The notes beneath the pieces were generated by a model. It saw only the letters and a program-made list of their open reading frames with translations, did not search any database and had not been told where the DNA came from. DNA of 64,000 bases from Catellatospora sichuanensis (GTDB lineage Bacteria; Actinomycetota; Actinomycetes; Mycobacteriales; Micromonosporaceae): contig NZ_ML660184.1 of assembly GCF_007483665.1 (NCBI RefSeq), positions 102,932 through 166,931 on the forward strand, read 5' to 3'. Position numbers and translations under genes: made by a program. Numbering within the stretch: the first letter of the stretch is position 1; each line of letters begins with the position of its first letter. This document shows, piece by piece, positions 25,913 through 33,785 of the stretch.

Positions 25913-26938
25913 TTACTCGGCGTGGTCGGTGCGGGCGCGGCTGGGCTGCACCCGCATCGGCTCGCCGGGCATCTTCGGATAGTCCGGCGGGTACGGCATC
26001 TCGCCGAGCTTGCGGTCACGCTCGTCGCGGTCCCACCACTCCAGCAGCGTGCCGAGGTCGTGCTGCACGTCGTCCATGCCCGCGTAGAGGTCGCCGACCT
26101 CGGCCAGCCGCGGCGGCACGGTGCGCAGGTCGAAGTCGTTGGGCTCGATCTGGGTCAGCTCGTCCCAGGTCACCGGGGTGCTCACGGTGGCGCGGGGGTT
26201 GGCCCGCAGCGAGTACGGCGCGGCGATGGTGCGGTCGCGGGCCATCTGGTTGTAGTCGATGAAGACCTGCTCGCCGCGCTCCTCCTTCCACCACGCCGTG
26301 GTGATCAGCTTCGGGTCGCGCCGCTCCAGCTCCCGGGCGAACGCGATCGCCGCCCGCCGCGCCTCGACGAACGACCAGTCCGGCTTGATCCGCACATAGA
26401 TGTGGATGCCCCGGCCGCCGGAGGTCTTCGGGTGGCCGACCAGCCCCGCGTCGTCCAGCACTCCACGGGCCAGCCCCGCCACCTTCACCGCGTCGGCGAA
26501 GTCGGTGCCGGGCTGCGGGTCGAGGTCGATGCGCAGCTCGTCGGGGTTCTCCGTGACGGGTGCGCGCACCGGCCACGGGTGGTACACGATGGTGCCCATC
26601 TGCGCCGCCCAGAGCAGGGCGGCGGGCTCCTTCGGGCACAGCTCGTCGGCCTTGCGCCCGCTCGGGAACTTGATCTCCGCGGTGGTGATCCACTCCGGCA
26701 CGCCCCGGGCCGGCACCCGCTTCTGGAAGAACATCTCCCCGTCGATGCCGTCGGGGAAGCGCTGCAACATGGTGGGGCGGTCCCGCATCGCCCGCAGCAT
26801 GGGCTCGGACACGGCAAGGTAGTACTCGAAGACGTCCTGCTTCGTGAAACCGCGGTCCGGGAAGTAGATCTTGTCCGGGCTGCTGAGTCTTACGGAACGG
26901 TTACCGACCTCGTACTCGAGCGCTGGGGCCTTGGGCAT
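25913..26938 (-). CDS. LigD-type non-homologous end-joining polymerase domain protein
   Basis: The 341-residue stand-alone PolDom/archaeo-eukaryotic primase protein has the DNA-binding segment RLSSPDKIYFPDRGFTKQDVFEYY, the catalytic acidic pair in LRIDLDPQPGTDF, the SGGRGIHIYV strand-turn and a third acidic site in VFIDYNQMARDRTIAAPYS. It fills or extends broken DNA ends, preferring ribonucleotides in studied homologs. Ligase and nuclease domains of full LigD are absent; LigC nearby may supply sealing. It diverges from msrB. Confidence 0.9.
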   Translation of the reverse strand: MPKAPALEYEVGNRSVRLSSPDKIYFPDRGFTKQDVFEYYLAVSEPMLRAMRDRPTMLQRFPDGIDGEMFFQKRVPARGVPEWITTAEIKFPSGRKADELCPKEPAALLWAAQMGTIVYHPWPVRAPVTENPDELRIDLDPQPGTDFADAVKVAGLARGVLDDAGLVGHPKTSGGRGIHIYVRIKPDWSFVEARRAAIAFARELERRDPKLITTAWWKEERGEQVFIDYNQMARDRTIAAPYSLRANPRATVSTPVTWDELTQIEPNDFDLRTVPPRLAEVGDLYAGMDDVQHDLGTLLEWWDRDERDRKLGEMPYPPDYPKMPGEPMRVQPSRARTDHAE

Positions 26939-26967
26939 GGCCCGACGCTACCGCGTACGGTCGAGGC

Positions 26968-27372
26968 ATGGAGCAGAACGTCAGCCAGCTGAGCGAGCAA
27001 GAGTGGCGCGTGCGCCTCAATCCCGAGGAGTTCCGCGTGCTGCGCCAGGCGGGCACCGAGGCCCCGTGGAGCGGCAAGTACGTCGAGACCAAGACCCCGG
27101 GCACCTACCGTTGCCGGGCCTGCGGCGTGGCGCTGTTCGACAGCGTGACCAAGTTCGACAGCCACTGCGGGTGGCCGTCGTTCGACGAGGCGCTGCCGGG
27201 GACCATCCGCTACATCGAGGACCGGTCGATGGGCATGCTGCGGGTCGAGGTGCGGTGCGCCAACTGCGACTCGCACCTGGGGCACCGGTTCGACGGCGAG
27301 GGCTTCACCGCGAAGGACGCCCGCTACTGCATCAACAGCGTGTGCCTCGACCTCGAGGAGAAGCCCGCGTAG
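26968..27372 (+). CDS. msrB: Peptide-methionine (R)-S-oxide reductase
   Basis: The 134-residue enzyme reduces methionine-R-sulfoxide in oxidised proteins. Zinc-binding CxxC pairs are CRAC and CANC, the substrate site is in HCGWPSFDEAL, the Ser/His-rich GHRFDG segment is present and the catalytic Cys is in ARYCINSVCLDL. ATG lies 6 nt after TACGGT (26956-26961), indicating a leaderless mRNA. Its last 192 bp (27162-27353) recur at 28174-28365, so its present C-terminus (LEEKPA) may have arrived with the inserted segment. Confidence 0.95.
   Translation: MEQNVSQLSEQEWRVRLNPEEFRVLRQAGTEAPWSGKYVETKTPGTYRCRACGVALFDSVTKFDSHCGWPSFDEALPGTIRYIEDRSMGMLRVEVRCANCDSHLGHRFDGEGFTAKDARYCINSVCLDLEEKPA
27162..27353 (+). 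repeat. 192-bp direct repeat, copy 1 (inside msrB)
   Basis: Identical to 28174-28365 except for one base (27171 G versus 28183 A). The copies are 1012 bp apart. An 18-bp piece of it, starting ACTGCGGGTGG at 27164, occurs a third time at 29049-29066. Confidence 0.9.
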
Positions 27373-27381
27373 GCTGGCTGC

Positions 27382-27588
27382 ATGTCCCAGGAAACAGCGG
27401 CCGATCGACTACGCGTGGCTCTGGAGATGTACGAACTTGGCGAGCGGATGCTGCGAACCCGGCTTCGGCGTTCGCGGCCATCCGCATCCGATGCCGAGAT
27501 CGACGCAGCCATTCAAGAGTGGTTGTCATCCAGGCCCGACGCCCCGGTTGGCGATGCACCGGGACGTCCGTCGCACAGGTTTGCATGA
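27382..27588 (+). CDS. Small protein upstream of an AbiEii-type nucleotidyltransferase, putative partner/antitoxin
   Basis: The 68-residue, mostly helical protein contains RLRVALEMYELGERMLRTRL, then RPSASDAEIDAAIQEWLSSRPDAP. This pattern accompanies AbiEii/AbiGii-type nucleotidyltransferase genes in actinobacteria, from memory of the family. The -10 box TAGGCT (27370-27375) uses the msrB stop codon and lies 6 nt before the ATG, so the mRNA is leaderless. The stop overlaps the next ATG as ATGA. Confidence 0.6.
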   Translation: MSQETAADRLRVALEMYELGERMLRTRLRRSRPSASDAEIDAAIQEWLSSRPDAPVGDAPGRPSHRFA

Positions 27589-28173
27589 ACCGCGTCGAAG
27601 AAGCCCTGCACCAGGCGACAAAGGACCTCTATCGATACGGTTCCAAGTGGGCCCTGGTCGGAGGGTTCGCGGTTTCAGCGAGAACCGAGCCTAGGCGTCG
27701 ACGTCGCGGTGATGGTGGCGAATGACGACGCAGCCGAGGCATTGGTCCGCAACTTCCTCGGCAACGGTTACACCTTCTCCGCCTCTGTCGAACACGACAA
27801 CGGGAGATTGGCGACGGTAAGACTGAAGCGGCTGAGCGATGGCGTCGGCGTTACGGTGGACTTGCTGTTCGCAAGTTCCGGGATCGAGCCGGAGATTGCC
27901 AACGCCGCAGAACAGCTGGAAATCGTTTCTGGGCTGTTGCTGCCGGTCGCCACCACAGGGCATCTCATAGCACTCAAACTACTTGCCTGTGACGATGAGT
28001 CCCGCCCGCAGGATCTCGCCGATCTGCGGGCCCTGCTCTCGGTCGCGAACAGCGAAGACTTAACCGTTGCCCGCGCAGCGATCGAACTGATCACTAAGCG
28101 TGGATTCAACCGGAGCCGTGATCTGGACGCCGCCCTCGACCAAATGCTTCACAGGCGCGATTCGACAATGTGA
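27585..28173 (+). pseudogene. AbiEii-type nucleotidyltransferase, frameshifted
   Basis: The first frame gives MNRVEEALHQATKDLYRY, then WALVGGFAVSARTEPR, the start of the nucleotidyltransferase GG..S motif. It then loses frame; the +1 frame resumes with VDVAVMVANDDAAEALV, the expected acidic DVD segment, and continues to LDQMLHRRDSTM at the TGA 28171-28173. One extra or two missing bases lie near 27695-27705, between the Gly-Gly and Asp motifs, so the active site cannot form from one frame. Related proteins act as toxins or abortive-infection factors. A sequencing error is the alternative. Confidence 0.7.
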
Positions 28174-28365
28174 CCACTGCGGATGGCCGTCGTTCGACGA
28201 GGCGCTGCCGGGGACCATCCGCTACATCGAGGACCGGTCGATGGGCATGCTGCGGGTCGAGGTGCGGTGCGCCAACTGCGACTCGCACCTGGGGCACCGG
28301 TTCGACGGCGAGGGCTTCACCGCGAAGGACGCCCGCTACTGCATCAACAGCGTGTGCCTCGACCT
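28174..28365 (+). repeat. 192-bp direct repeat, copy 2
   Basis: 191 of 192 bases match 27162-27353. It starts exactly at the last base of the frameshifted nucleotidyltransferase stop codon region. Confidence 0.9.
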
Positions 28366-28387
28366 GGAAGCCGGACCGGACGCCTGA
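28174..28387 (+). pseudogene. Displaced 3' fragment of msrB
   Basis: It encodes HCGWPSFDEALPG through CINSVCLDLEAGPDA and then stops. It lacks the start codon and first CxxC pair of MsrB, so it cannot make an active enzyme. 28174-28365 is the second copy of the 192-bp repeat. Its end, LEAGPDA, differs from that of the intact gene and may be the original C-terminus of msrB before insertion. Confidence 0.8.
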
Positions 28388-28471
28388 CCCGGGTCGAGCC
28401 ACCCAACCGAGCCCTGGCCTTGACCCGCACTGCGACACTCACCGTCGCGGACACCGGACGACGGGGAATCA

Positions 28472-29047
28472 ATGACAAGGCTCGGACGCATACTGAACAC
28501 CATCGGCTTCCTGGCCGCCGGCGCATGCCTGATACTGCCCTTCCTCCATTTCGGCCAGGGGAGTGAGCAGGGCCGGTACGACATCTCCTGGAACGGGTGG
28601 GATCTGGTCGTCGGCGGCACCCCGGAAGTCGATTTCGAGCAGTTGATGTGGAGCGAGACCGCGCAGGCGTACGAGCTACAGGAGATGCCGCCGGAGGTGT
28701 TGCTCATGTGGGTCGGAGACGAGCAGACGTTCCAGGTCTCCGGCAGCGCGGTACTCAACCTTGCCGTCGTGCTGATCTCGGCAGGCGCACTGGCCGCGTT
28801 CCTGGCCACCCCTCGGTCGCAGCGGATCCTTGCCCTGTGCGCCGGTCTCGGCGCCGCCGCGACACTCGCCTTCGGCCTATGGCAGGCCGCCGCGAACATG
28901 CATCAGAAGTGGCCGACGGCCCCACTCCGCCTAGGCTACGGCGCCTGGCTCACGGGCGGCCTGGTCCTGCTGCTCGCCGCGCTCAACGTCGCCGCAGCCA
29001 TTCGGGCACGACCTGCCGCATCAGCACCGGCCGACTCGACGACATAA
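28472..29047 (+). CDS. Four-helix membrane protein, function unknown
   Basis: The 191-residue protein has an N-terminal membrane helix (about 8-25), an extracytoplasmic loop rich in acidic residues (30-90), and three more helices (about 92-112, 118-140, 152-175). I recognise no family. It lies in the accessory stretch downstream of msrB, and its stop codon is one base before the third copy of the msrB core sequence. Confidence 0.6.
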   Translation: MTRLGRILNTIGFLAAGACLILPFLHFGQGSEQGRYDISWNGWDLVVGGTPEVDFEQLMWSETAQAYELQEMPPEVLLMWVGDEQTFQVSGSAVLNLAVVLISAGALAAFLATPRSQRILALCAGLGAAATLAFGLWQAAANMHQKWPTAPLRLGYGAWLTGGLVLLLAALNVAAAIRARPAASAPADSTT

Positions 29048-29048
29048 A

Positions 29049-29066
29049 ACTGCGGGTGGCCGTCGT
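29049..29066 (+). repeat. Third, 18-bp copy of the msrB core sequence
   Basis: ACTGCGGGTGGCCGTCGT is identical to 27164-27181 in msrB. It follows the membrane protein gene directly, as the 192-bp copy follows the nucleotidyltransferase gene. Confidence 0.8.
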
Positions 29067-29091
29067 GCGCCTCGATCCGGAACCGGAGGAA

Positions 29092-29274
29092 TCAGCGGGT
29101 GCGGTGGACGGTTGATCGTCGCTGCACGTTGGCGACCTCGACCACCACCCGCTCGTCGTGGATGGCATAGATGATCCGATACTCACCGCGCCTGGCGTAA
29201 TGACGTCCCGTCAGCTCTCGCGGCACGCGCAATCTCTTCCGCCCTCGACAGGGTGACAAGGGGTATCTGGCCAT
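29092..29274 (-). pseudogene. RelE/ParE-type toxin remnant
   Basis: The conserved C-terminal half of a RelE-type toxin is present: RVPRELTGRHYARRGEYRIIYAIHDERVVVEVANVQRR. The N-terminal half that usually precedes it is missing; the codons in its place (MARYPLSPCRGRKRL) look unrelated. No antitoxin gene adjoins it. It was probably cut during rearrangement of this stretch. Confidence 0.6.
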
Positions 29275-29289
29275 GTATCGAACGATAAC

Positions 29290-29781
29290 GTGGGAAAAAT
29301 GTGGATCCCCCCGGCACGGCAACGCTTGAGCCCGCTCACCGATGGACCGCCCTCGGACCGTCCCCGTCCGTCACGCCGGAGGTGCACAGGTGCAGTGGCG
29401 GCACTCGTACTCGTACTGGCGGGATGCGCCGGAACTCCCCCGCGCGAGATCTCGCATGAAGTGCCGACACCGAGTGCGACCCCGGCCGTTCGACCCGCCG
29501 CCACGGCAGCCGATGTGCCGGTGCGGTCGCCCGAGTCCACGCCGACTCCGCCGACCCAGGTCGTCGTTCCTGACGGCGTCGGCAAGGACTACCAGGCCGC
29601 CCAGGACATCTGGCGCGCGGCCGGCCTGCATGTCGCACCGGCGCACGATGCGACGGGCGCCCACCGGCTACCCATGATCGATTCGAACTGGGTGGTGCTC
29701 TCACAGAATCCGCCTGCGGGAGGGCGAGTCGACGCCGGCAGCTTCATCACCGCGACCGTCAAGAAGTACACCGACGACTGA
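29290..29781 (+). CDS. Lipoprotein with a PASTA-like domain
   Basis: A signal sequence with lipobox ALVLVLAGC near residue 46 is followed by a Pro/Thr-rich region and a C-terminal PASTA-like domain (VVPDGVGKDYQAAQDIWRAAGL ... VVLSQNPPAGGRVDAGSFITATV). PASTA domains bind peptidoglycan fragments or beta-lactams. The start is uncertain; later Met codons (29299) would still leave the signal sequence. Confidence 0.65.
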   Translation: MGKMWIPPARQRLSPLTDGPPSDRPRPSRRRCTGAVAALVLVLAGCAGTPPREISHEVPTPSATPAVRPAATAADVPVRSPESTPTPPTQVVVPDGVGKDYQAAQDIWRAAGLHVAPAHDATGAHRLPMIDSNWVVLSQNPPAGGRVDAGSFITATVKKYTDD

Positions 29782-29927
29782 CCGCAGGGCATCCAGTCGA
29801 CGTTTGCTCAGGAAGTCGACACTCGCGTATCTGCTTCGGACAACACCCGCTGTCGGGAAGTTTCCACGACGTCTGGTCCCGTATCCCTCGCCGTGCCACC
29901 ATCATCGGGACTTCCGGGAGGAACGCG

Positions 29928-30410
29928 ATGGCGGACGGCGGCACGGCGCAGAGCATCTGGTGGCAGCGGCTCACCTCGCCCGGCGGCGCACAGCTGCCGG
30001 TGAGCGTGCAGGAACGCCTGCTGTGGTACGCCAGGCAGGTGAGCCGCCAGCGCGTCACGAACTACACCCTGGAGGGGGTGACCGTCGTGATCGCGGCGAG
30101 CATCCCCGCCGCGGCCGCGCTCGGTGCGTCCACCGCCGTCGCCGCGGTGCTCGGTGCGCTGGTCGCGGTGCTGGCCGGGCTGCGGCAGCTGGTCCGGCCG
30201 GGCGAGAGCTGGATCCGGGCCAGCGCGACGCTGGTCGCGATGCAGCGCGAGGCCGTGGTGTGGAGCGCGGGCGCGGTGCCCTACGACGGCGAGCGCGCCG
30301 ACACCCTGCTCGTGGAGAACGTGGAGAGCCTGGTCGCCGCGGAGACGTCGCAGTGGGCCGAGCAGCGCACGGTGCGCCGCTCGGAGCCGGAGCAGCAGCC
30401 GGTCAGCTGA
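29928..30410 (+). CDS. DUF4231 (SLATT-like) two-helix membrane protein
   Basis: The 160-residue protein carries SVQERLLWYARQVSRQRV before two adjacent membrane helices (VTVVIAASIPAAAALG and TAVAAVLGALVAVLAGL), then a soluble helical part with GESWIRASATLVAMQREAVVW. SLATT proteins are thought to be pore-forming effectors in some defence systems; as a lone gene its role is unknown. It overlaps the end of the convergent gene by 8 bp. Confidence 0.65.
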   Translation: MADGGTAQSIWWQRLTSPGGAQLPVSVQERLLWYARQVSRQRVTNYTLEGVTVVIAASIPAAAALGASTAVAAVLGALVAVLAGLRQLVRPGESWIRASATLVAMQREAVVWSAGAVPYDGERADTLLVENVESLVAAETSQWAEQRTVRRSEPEQQPVS

Positions 30411-30756
30411 CGTACCAGTCGAACAGCTCCCAGCCGGGCGGCGTGGCCATCACCAGGAGCATCAGCGCGGTGGCCACCCCGGCCGCGACCAGCAGCCGCC
30501 GGGTGAACGGGTCGGCCCGGACCTGCGGCGACCGCCATGCGCCCCAGGCGAACAGCAGCATGACCGCGGCGGGCACGAACCCGAACATGGTCACCAGGAC
30601 GGCCGGCCAGGACCAGCCGGGCGGGGACTGCTCGGGGAAGTAGGCCGCGTCACTGACGAGGTAGGCGACGGCCCCGTAAAGGTAGGCCAGCACCAGCACG
30701 AGCAGTGCCGCGCTGACCGTCCCGGCGGCACCGCGACTGATCGACGTCTCTCGCAT
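30403..30756 (-). CDS. Three-helix membrane protein, function unknown
   Basis: The 117-residue hydrophobic protein has helices at about 14-36, 49-71 and 87-107. I recognise no family. It is convergent with the DUF4231 gene. Confidence 0.5.
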   Translation of the reverse strand: MRETSISRGAAGTVSAALLVLVLAYLYGAVAYLVSDAAYFPEQSPPGWSWPAVLVTMFGFVPAAVMLLFAWGAWRSPQVRADPFTRRLLVAAGVATALMLLVMATPPGWELFDWYVS

Positions 30757-30853
30757 CGTCGCACTGTAATCCGGGCCGCGTCGCCCGCCAAGACGCCGTC
30801 CCGGTCACCACCCCACCCGGTGCCGGAAGACGCCAAGCCCGCAGCCCCGGTCG

Positions 30854-32224
30854 TCACCCCGCCAGGTGCCGGTGGGCGTACGCCCGCCAGGGCCGCCACT
30901 GCTCGGCCGGCGCGACGCCGCTGTCGTGCCCGGTCGCGGGCCAGGCGTCGGGGTCGCCGAGGGCGCGCATGGCGATGAGCTCCACGGTGGAGTCGTCCAG
31001 CCCCGGCAGTTCCCGCAGCCGCCGCCGGGCCGCCGTCCAGTCGGCGCCGACGCCGAGGTCCAGCTCGCCCACGGCGACCGCGTCGACGAGCGCGGTGAAC
31101 GCTTTCTCGGCCTGCTCCGCCACCCCCAGCAGCGCCGGATCGACTGCCGCCAGCGTGGACACGTCGGGGAACACGCGGGTCAGACCGCCGTCCGGATCGG
31201 CCACGGGTTCGCCGTACGCCGTGACGAGCCGCGCCGCCGCGTCCGGTCCGAGCACCGCCCGCACCGCCAGCTCCACGCCGTCCACGGCGCGCGGCACCCG
31301 CCGCCCCGGCAGGGCCGCGACGAGCGGCGCGAGCAGCGGGTCGGCGGCCAGCGCGGCGTCCACGGCGACCGGGTCGGCGTCGAGGTCGAGCAGCCACCGG
31401 CACCGGTTGACGGCACTGCCGAGGTCACGCAGGTCGGCCAGGGACAGCCGGCACTCGACGTGCCCGGCGGCGGGCCGCAACGCGACGACGCCGGTGCCGT
31501 GGGGCAGCCGCAGCGTGCGCCGCAGCGCCCCGTCGCGCCATTCCTCCACCCCGGGCAGCGCGTCCGCGGCGAGCTGCGTGAACAGCTCATCGGCGGCCAG
31601 CGGGGCCCGGTACGGCAGGCGGACCGTGACGGTGCCCGGCGCGGCCGTTACACGTACGCCGCGACCGGCCCGTTCGCGCAGCTCGCCGGGGGTCAGCCCG
31701 AACACCTCGCGGACGGTGTCGTTGAAGGTGCGGATGCTGCCGAAGCCCGCCGCGAACGCGACGTCGCCCAGCGGCAGGGTGCTGGTCTCGATCAGGGTGC
31801 GGGCCGCCTGGGCGCGCTGCGCGCGGGCCACCGCCAGCGGCCCCGCGCCGAGTTCGGCCAGCACGTGCCGCTGCACCTGCCGGGTGCTGTAGCCCAGCCG
31901 GTGGGCCAGGCCCGGCACGCCCTCCCGGTCGACGACCCCGTCGGCGATGAGCCGGACCGCGCGGCCCACCAGGTCGGCGCGCGCGTTCCACTGCGGCGAG
32001 CCGGGGCTCGCGTCGGGCCGGCACCGTTTGCAGGCCCGGAATCCGGCCTGCTGGGCCGCGGCCGCGCTGGGCAGGAAGGTCATGTGCCGCACCTGGGGCG
32101 GCGGCACCGGGCAGCTGGGCCGGCAGTAGATGCGGGTACTGGTCACCGCGGTGAAGAACCAGCCGTCGAAGCGGGCGTCGCGGGACTGCACCGCGCGGAC
32201 GCAGCGTTCGAAGTTCTCGTGCAT
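30854..32224 (-). CDS. Ada-AlkA fusion: methylphosphotriester-sensing regulator and DNA glycosylase
   Basis: The 456-residue protein combines the Ada N-terminal zinc domain (DGWFFTAVTSTRIYCRPSCP and ACKRCRPD, four Cys, the methyl-accepting one in RIYCRPSC), an AraC-type HTH (LAHRLGYSTRQVQRHVLAEL ... GSIRTFNDTVREVFGLTPGELR), and an AlkA-like glycosylase half. In the latter the usual GIGPWTA hairpin reads LPGLDDSTVELIAMRALGDPDAWP, and the following catalytic-Asp segment reads ATGHDSG, so glycosylase activity is doubtful. The ATG lies 6 nt from TACGGT (32231-32236), leaderless. Confidence 0.9.
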   Translation of the reverse strand: MHENFERCVRAVQSRDARFDGWFFTAVTSTRIYCRPSCPVPPPQVRHMTFLPSAAAAQQAGFRACKRCRPDASPGSPQWNARADLVGRAVRLIADGVVDREGVPGLAHRLGYSTRQVQRHVLAELGAGPLAVARAQRAQAARTLIETSTLPLGDVAFAAGFGSIRTFNDTVREVFGLTPGELRERAGRGVRVTAAPGTVTVRLPYRAPLAADELFTQLAADALPGVEEWRDGALRRTLRLPHGTGVVALRPAAGHVECRLSLADLRDLGSAVNRCRWLLDLDADPVAVDAALAADPLLAPLVAALPGRRVPRAVDGVELAVRAVLGPDAAARLVTAYGEPVADPDGGLTRVFPDVSTLAAVDPALLGVAEQAEKAFTALVDAVAVGELDLGVGADWTAARRRLRELPGLDDSTVELIAMRALGDPDAWPATGHDSGVAPAEQWRPWRAYAHRHLAG

Positions 32225-32264
32225 GCCCCCACCGTAGCCAGGGCGGGGACCGGGTGACTCGCGA

Positions 32265-32306
32265 GAAAACGACATCGCGGTCGCGCGGCACGTCGACGTC
32301 GTTTTC
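32265..32306. repeat. Inverted repeat in the Ada-AlkA / lyase intergenic region
   Basis: GAAAACGAC (32265-32273) pairs with GTCGTTTTC (32298-32306) in the space between two divergent genes. It could be an operator or one of the extragenic palindromes. Confidence 0.4.
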
Positions 32307-32346
32307 CCGCCAGCCGCCGTCGGGGAGCCCGTGGTGGACTGTGCCC

Positions 32347-33144
32347 ATGACGATCGACAAGTACGGCGCCTTCCGCGCCATGCACCAGCCCGGCACTCCG
32401 CTCCTGCTCGCCAACGCGTGGGACGTGGCCAGCGCCCGGCTCGCCGAGCAGGCGGGGTCGGCGGCGGTGGCGACGACCAGCGCCGGGGTGGCCTGGAGCC
32501 TGGGCGCGGCGGACGGCGACGTGCTGGACCGCGACCGCGCTGTCGACCTGGTCGCCCGGGTCGCGGGCGCGGTGGCCGTGCCGGTGACCGCCGACATCGA
32601 GGGCGGGTTCGCGACCGACGCGGCCGGGGTCGCCGAGACGGTCCGGCTGGTGGTCGCGGCCGGTGCGGCCGGGGTCAACCTGGAGGACAGCGACCGGGTC
32701 GGCCCCGCGCCGCTGCTGCCGGTGGACGAGGCCGCCCGGCGGATCGCCGCCGCCCGCACCGCCGCCGGGGCGGGACTGTTCATCAACGCCCGGGTCGACA
32801 CGTTCCTGCGCGGCGGCGACGTCGCGGACGCCCTCGCCCGCGCACGGGCTTACGTCGCGGCGGGCGCGGACGGCGTCTTCGTGCCCGGCACGGCCGACCC
32901 CGCCGTGATCGCCGAGCTGGTCGCCGGGGTGGGCGCGCCGCTGAACATCCTGGCCGGGCCGGGCTCCCCGACCGTCGCCGAGCTGGCCGCACTCGGGGTG
33001 GCCCGGGTGAGCCTCGGCTCGTCGGTGGCCGAGGCGGCGTACGCGGTGATGCGCCGGGCGACCGAGGAACTGCTGGCCAAGGGCACCTACGACACGCTGA
33101 CCGGCGCGCTGAGCTACGGCGAGCTGAACAAGCTGCTGGCCTGA
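32347..33144 (+). CDS. Isocitrate lyase / phosphoenolpyruvate mutase family protein
   Basis: The 265-residue TIM-barrel protein shows LLLANAWDVASARLAEQAG at the start, the metal-site strand VPVTADIEGGF, then GVNLEDS and LFINARVDTFL. The Cys loop (KKCGH) of true isocitrate lyase is absent, as in PEP mutase/2-methylisocitrate-lyase-like enzymes that act on oxaloacetate or carboxyphosphono compounds. The substrate cannot be named from sequence. Confidence 0.85.
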   Translation: MTIDKYGAFRAMHQPGTPLLLANAWDVASARLAEQAGSAAVATTSAGVAWSLGAADGDVLDRDRAVDLVARVAGAVAVPVTADIEGGFATDAAGVAETVRLVVAAGAAGVNLEDSDRVGPAPLLPVDEAARRIAAARTAAGAGLFINARVDTFLRGGDVADALARARAYVAAGADGVFVPGTADPAVIAELVAGVGAPLNILAGPGSPTVAELAALGVARVSLGSSVAEAAYAVMRRATEELLAKGTYDTLTGALSYGELNKLLA

Positions 33145-33159
33145 GTCACCCGCCCGCAG

Positions 33160-33201
33160 CAGGCAGCCGTCCCGGGCGGACTCCGCCGGGACGGCTGCCT
33201 G
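33160..33201. terminator. 16-bp perfect hairpin between convergent genes
   Basis: Arms 33160-33175 and 33186-33201 are fully complementary, between the lyase (+) and the ArsC-like gene (-). Confidence 0.85.
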
Positions 33202-33208
33202 TGCCGTG

Positions 33209-33580
33209 TCAGTCGGTGGTCGGCGTGGCCAGGGCTCGCGCCAGTGCCTCAGGGGTGCGCCCCACGATCGCGGTGCCGTCGTCGAGTAGCAGGATCGGGC
33301 GCTGGATGAGCTGCGGGTACGCCACCATCGCCGCGATCCAGCGGGGGCGGTCGGCCTCGTCCCGGCTCCAGTCCGCCAGGCCCAGGTCGGCGGCGACCGG
33401 CTCGCCCAGCCGGCAGATCTCCCACGGCTGCGCGCCGAGCCGGCCCAGCACCTCGGCCAGCTCGGCCGCGGTCGGCGGCGCGTCCAGGTACGGCCGCAGC
33501 GTCACCGGCACCTGGTTGAGCTCGAACGTCTCCCGGGCATCGGCGCACTTCGAGCACGAAGGGTTGTTCCACATCTCCAC
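33209..33580 (-). CDS. ArsC/Spx family glutaredoxin-like protein
   Basis: The 123-residue thioredoxin-fold protein begins VEMWNNPSCSKCADARETF with a CxxC active site and contains RYLDAPPT-like and QRPILLLDDG segments of the ArsC/Spx family. It could reduce arsenate using a glutathione-like thiol or act as a redox adaptor. GTG 33580 follows GGGAGG; ATG 33574 is an alternative. Confidence 0.8.
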   Translation of the reverse strand: MEMWNNPSCSKCADARETFELNQVPVTLRPYLDAPPTAAELAEVLGRLGAQPWEICRLGEPVAADLGLADWSRDEADRPRWIAAMVAYPQLIQRPILLLDDGTAIVGRTPEALARALATPTTD

Positions 33581-33785
33581 CCCGCCATCCTCCCTGATCC
33601 CGGGACCGGTTCGGGCAGCGGACCGACGAGATCCGTGAGACCGTCGCGCTCGCCTCCACGAGCCCGGAGCGCCGCTGCCGGCGCGGACACACCCCCCGCC
33701 GAAAACTTCGCACCGGTCGCGCAACCCCGGCGGCGGCCCAGGTCGTACAGGATCTCGACACCGCAGACGGAAAGGCACGGGGAGC

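Noticed and set aside
28100-28387. Open frame fusing the end of the nucleotidyltransferase region to the msrB fragment
   Set aside because: Its first part is an out-of-frame reading of the nucleotidyltransferase gene; only the duplicated msrB part is meaningful, so no real fusion gene is claimed.
29928-30410. SLATT-like gene as part of a defence system
   Set aside because: No nucleotide cyclase, effector partner or other defence gene adjoins it; a lone DUF4231 gene is not sufficient evidence.
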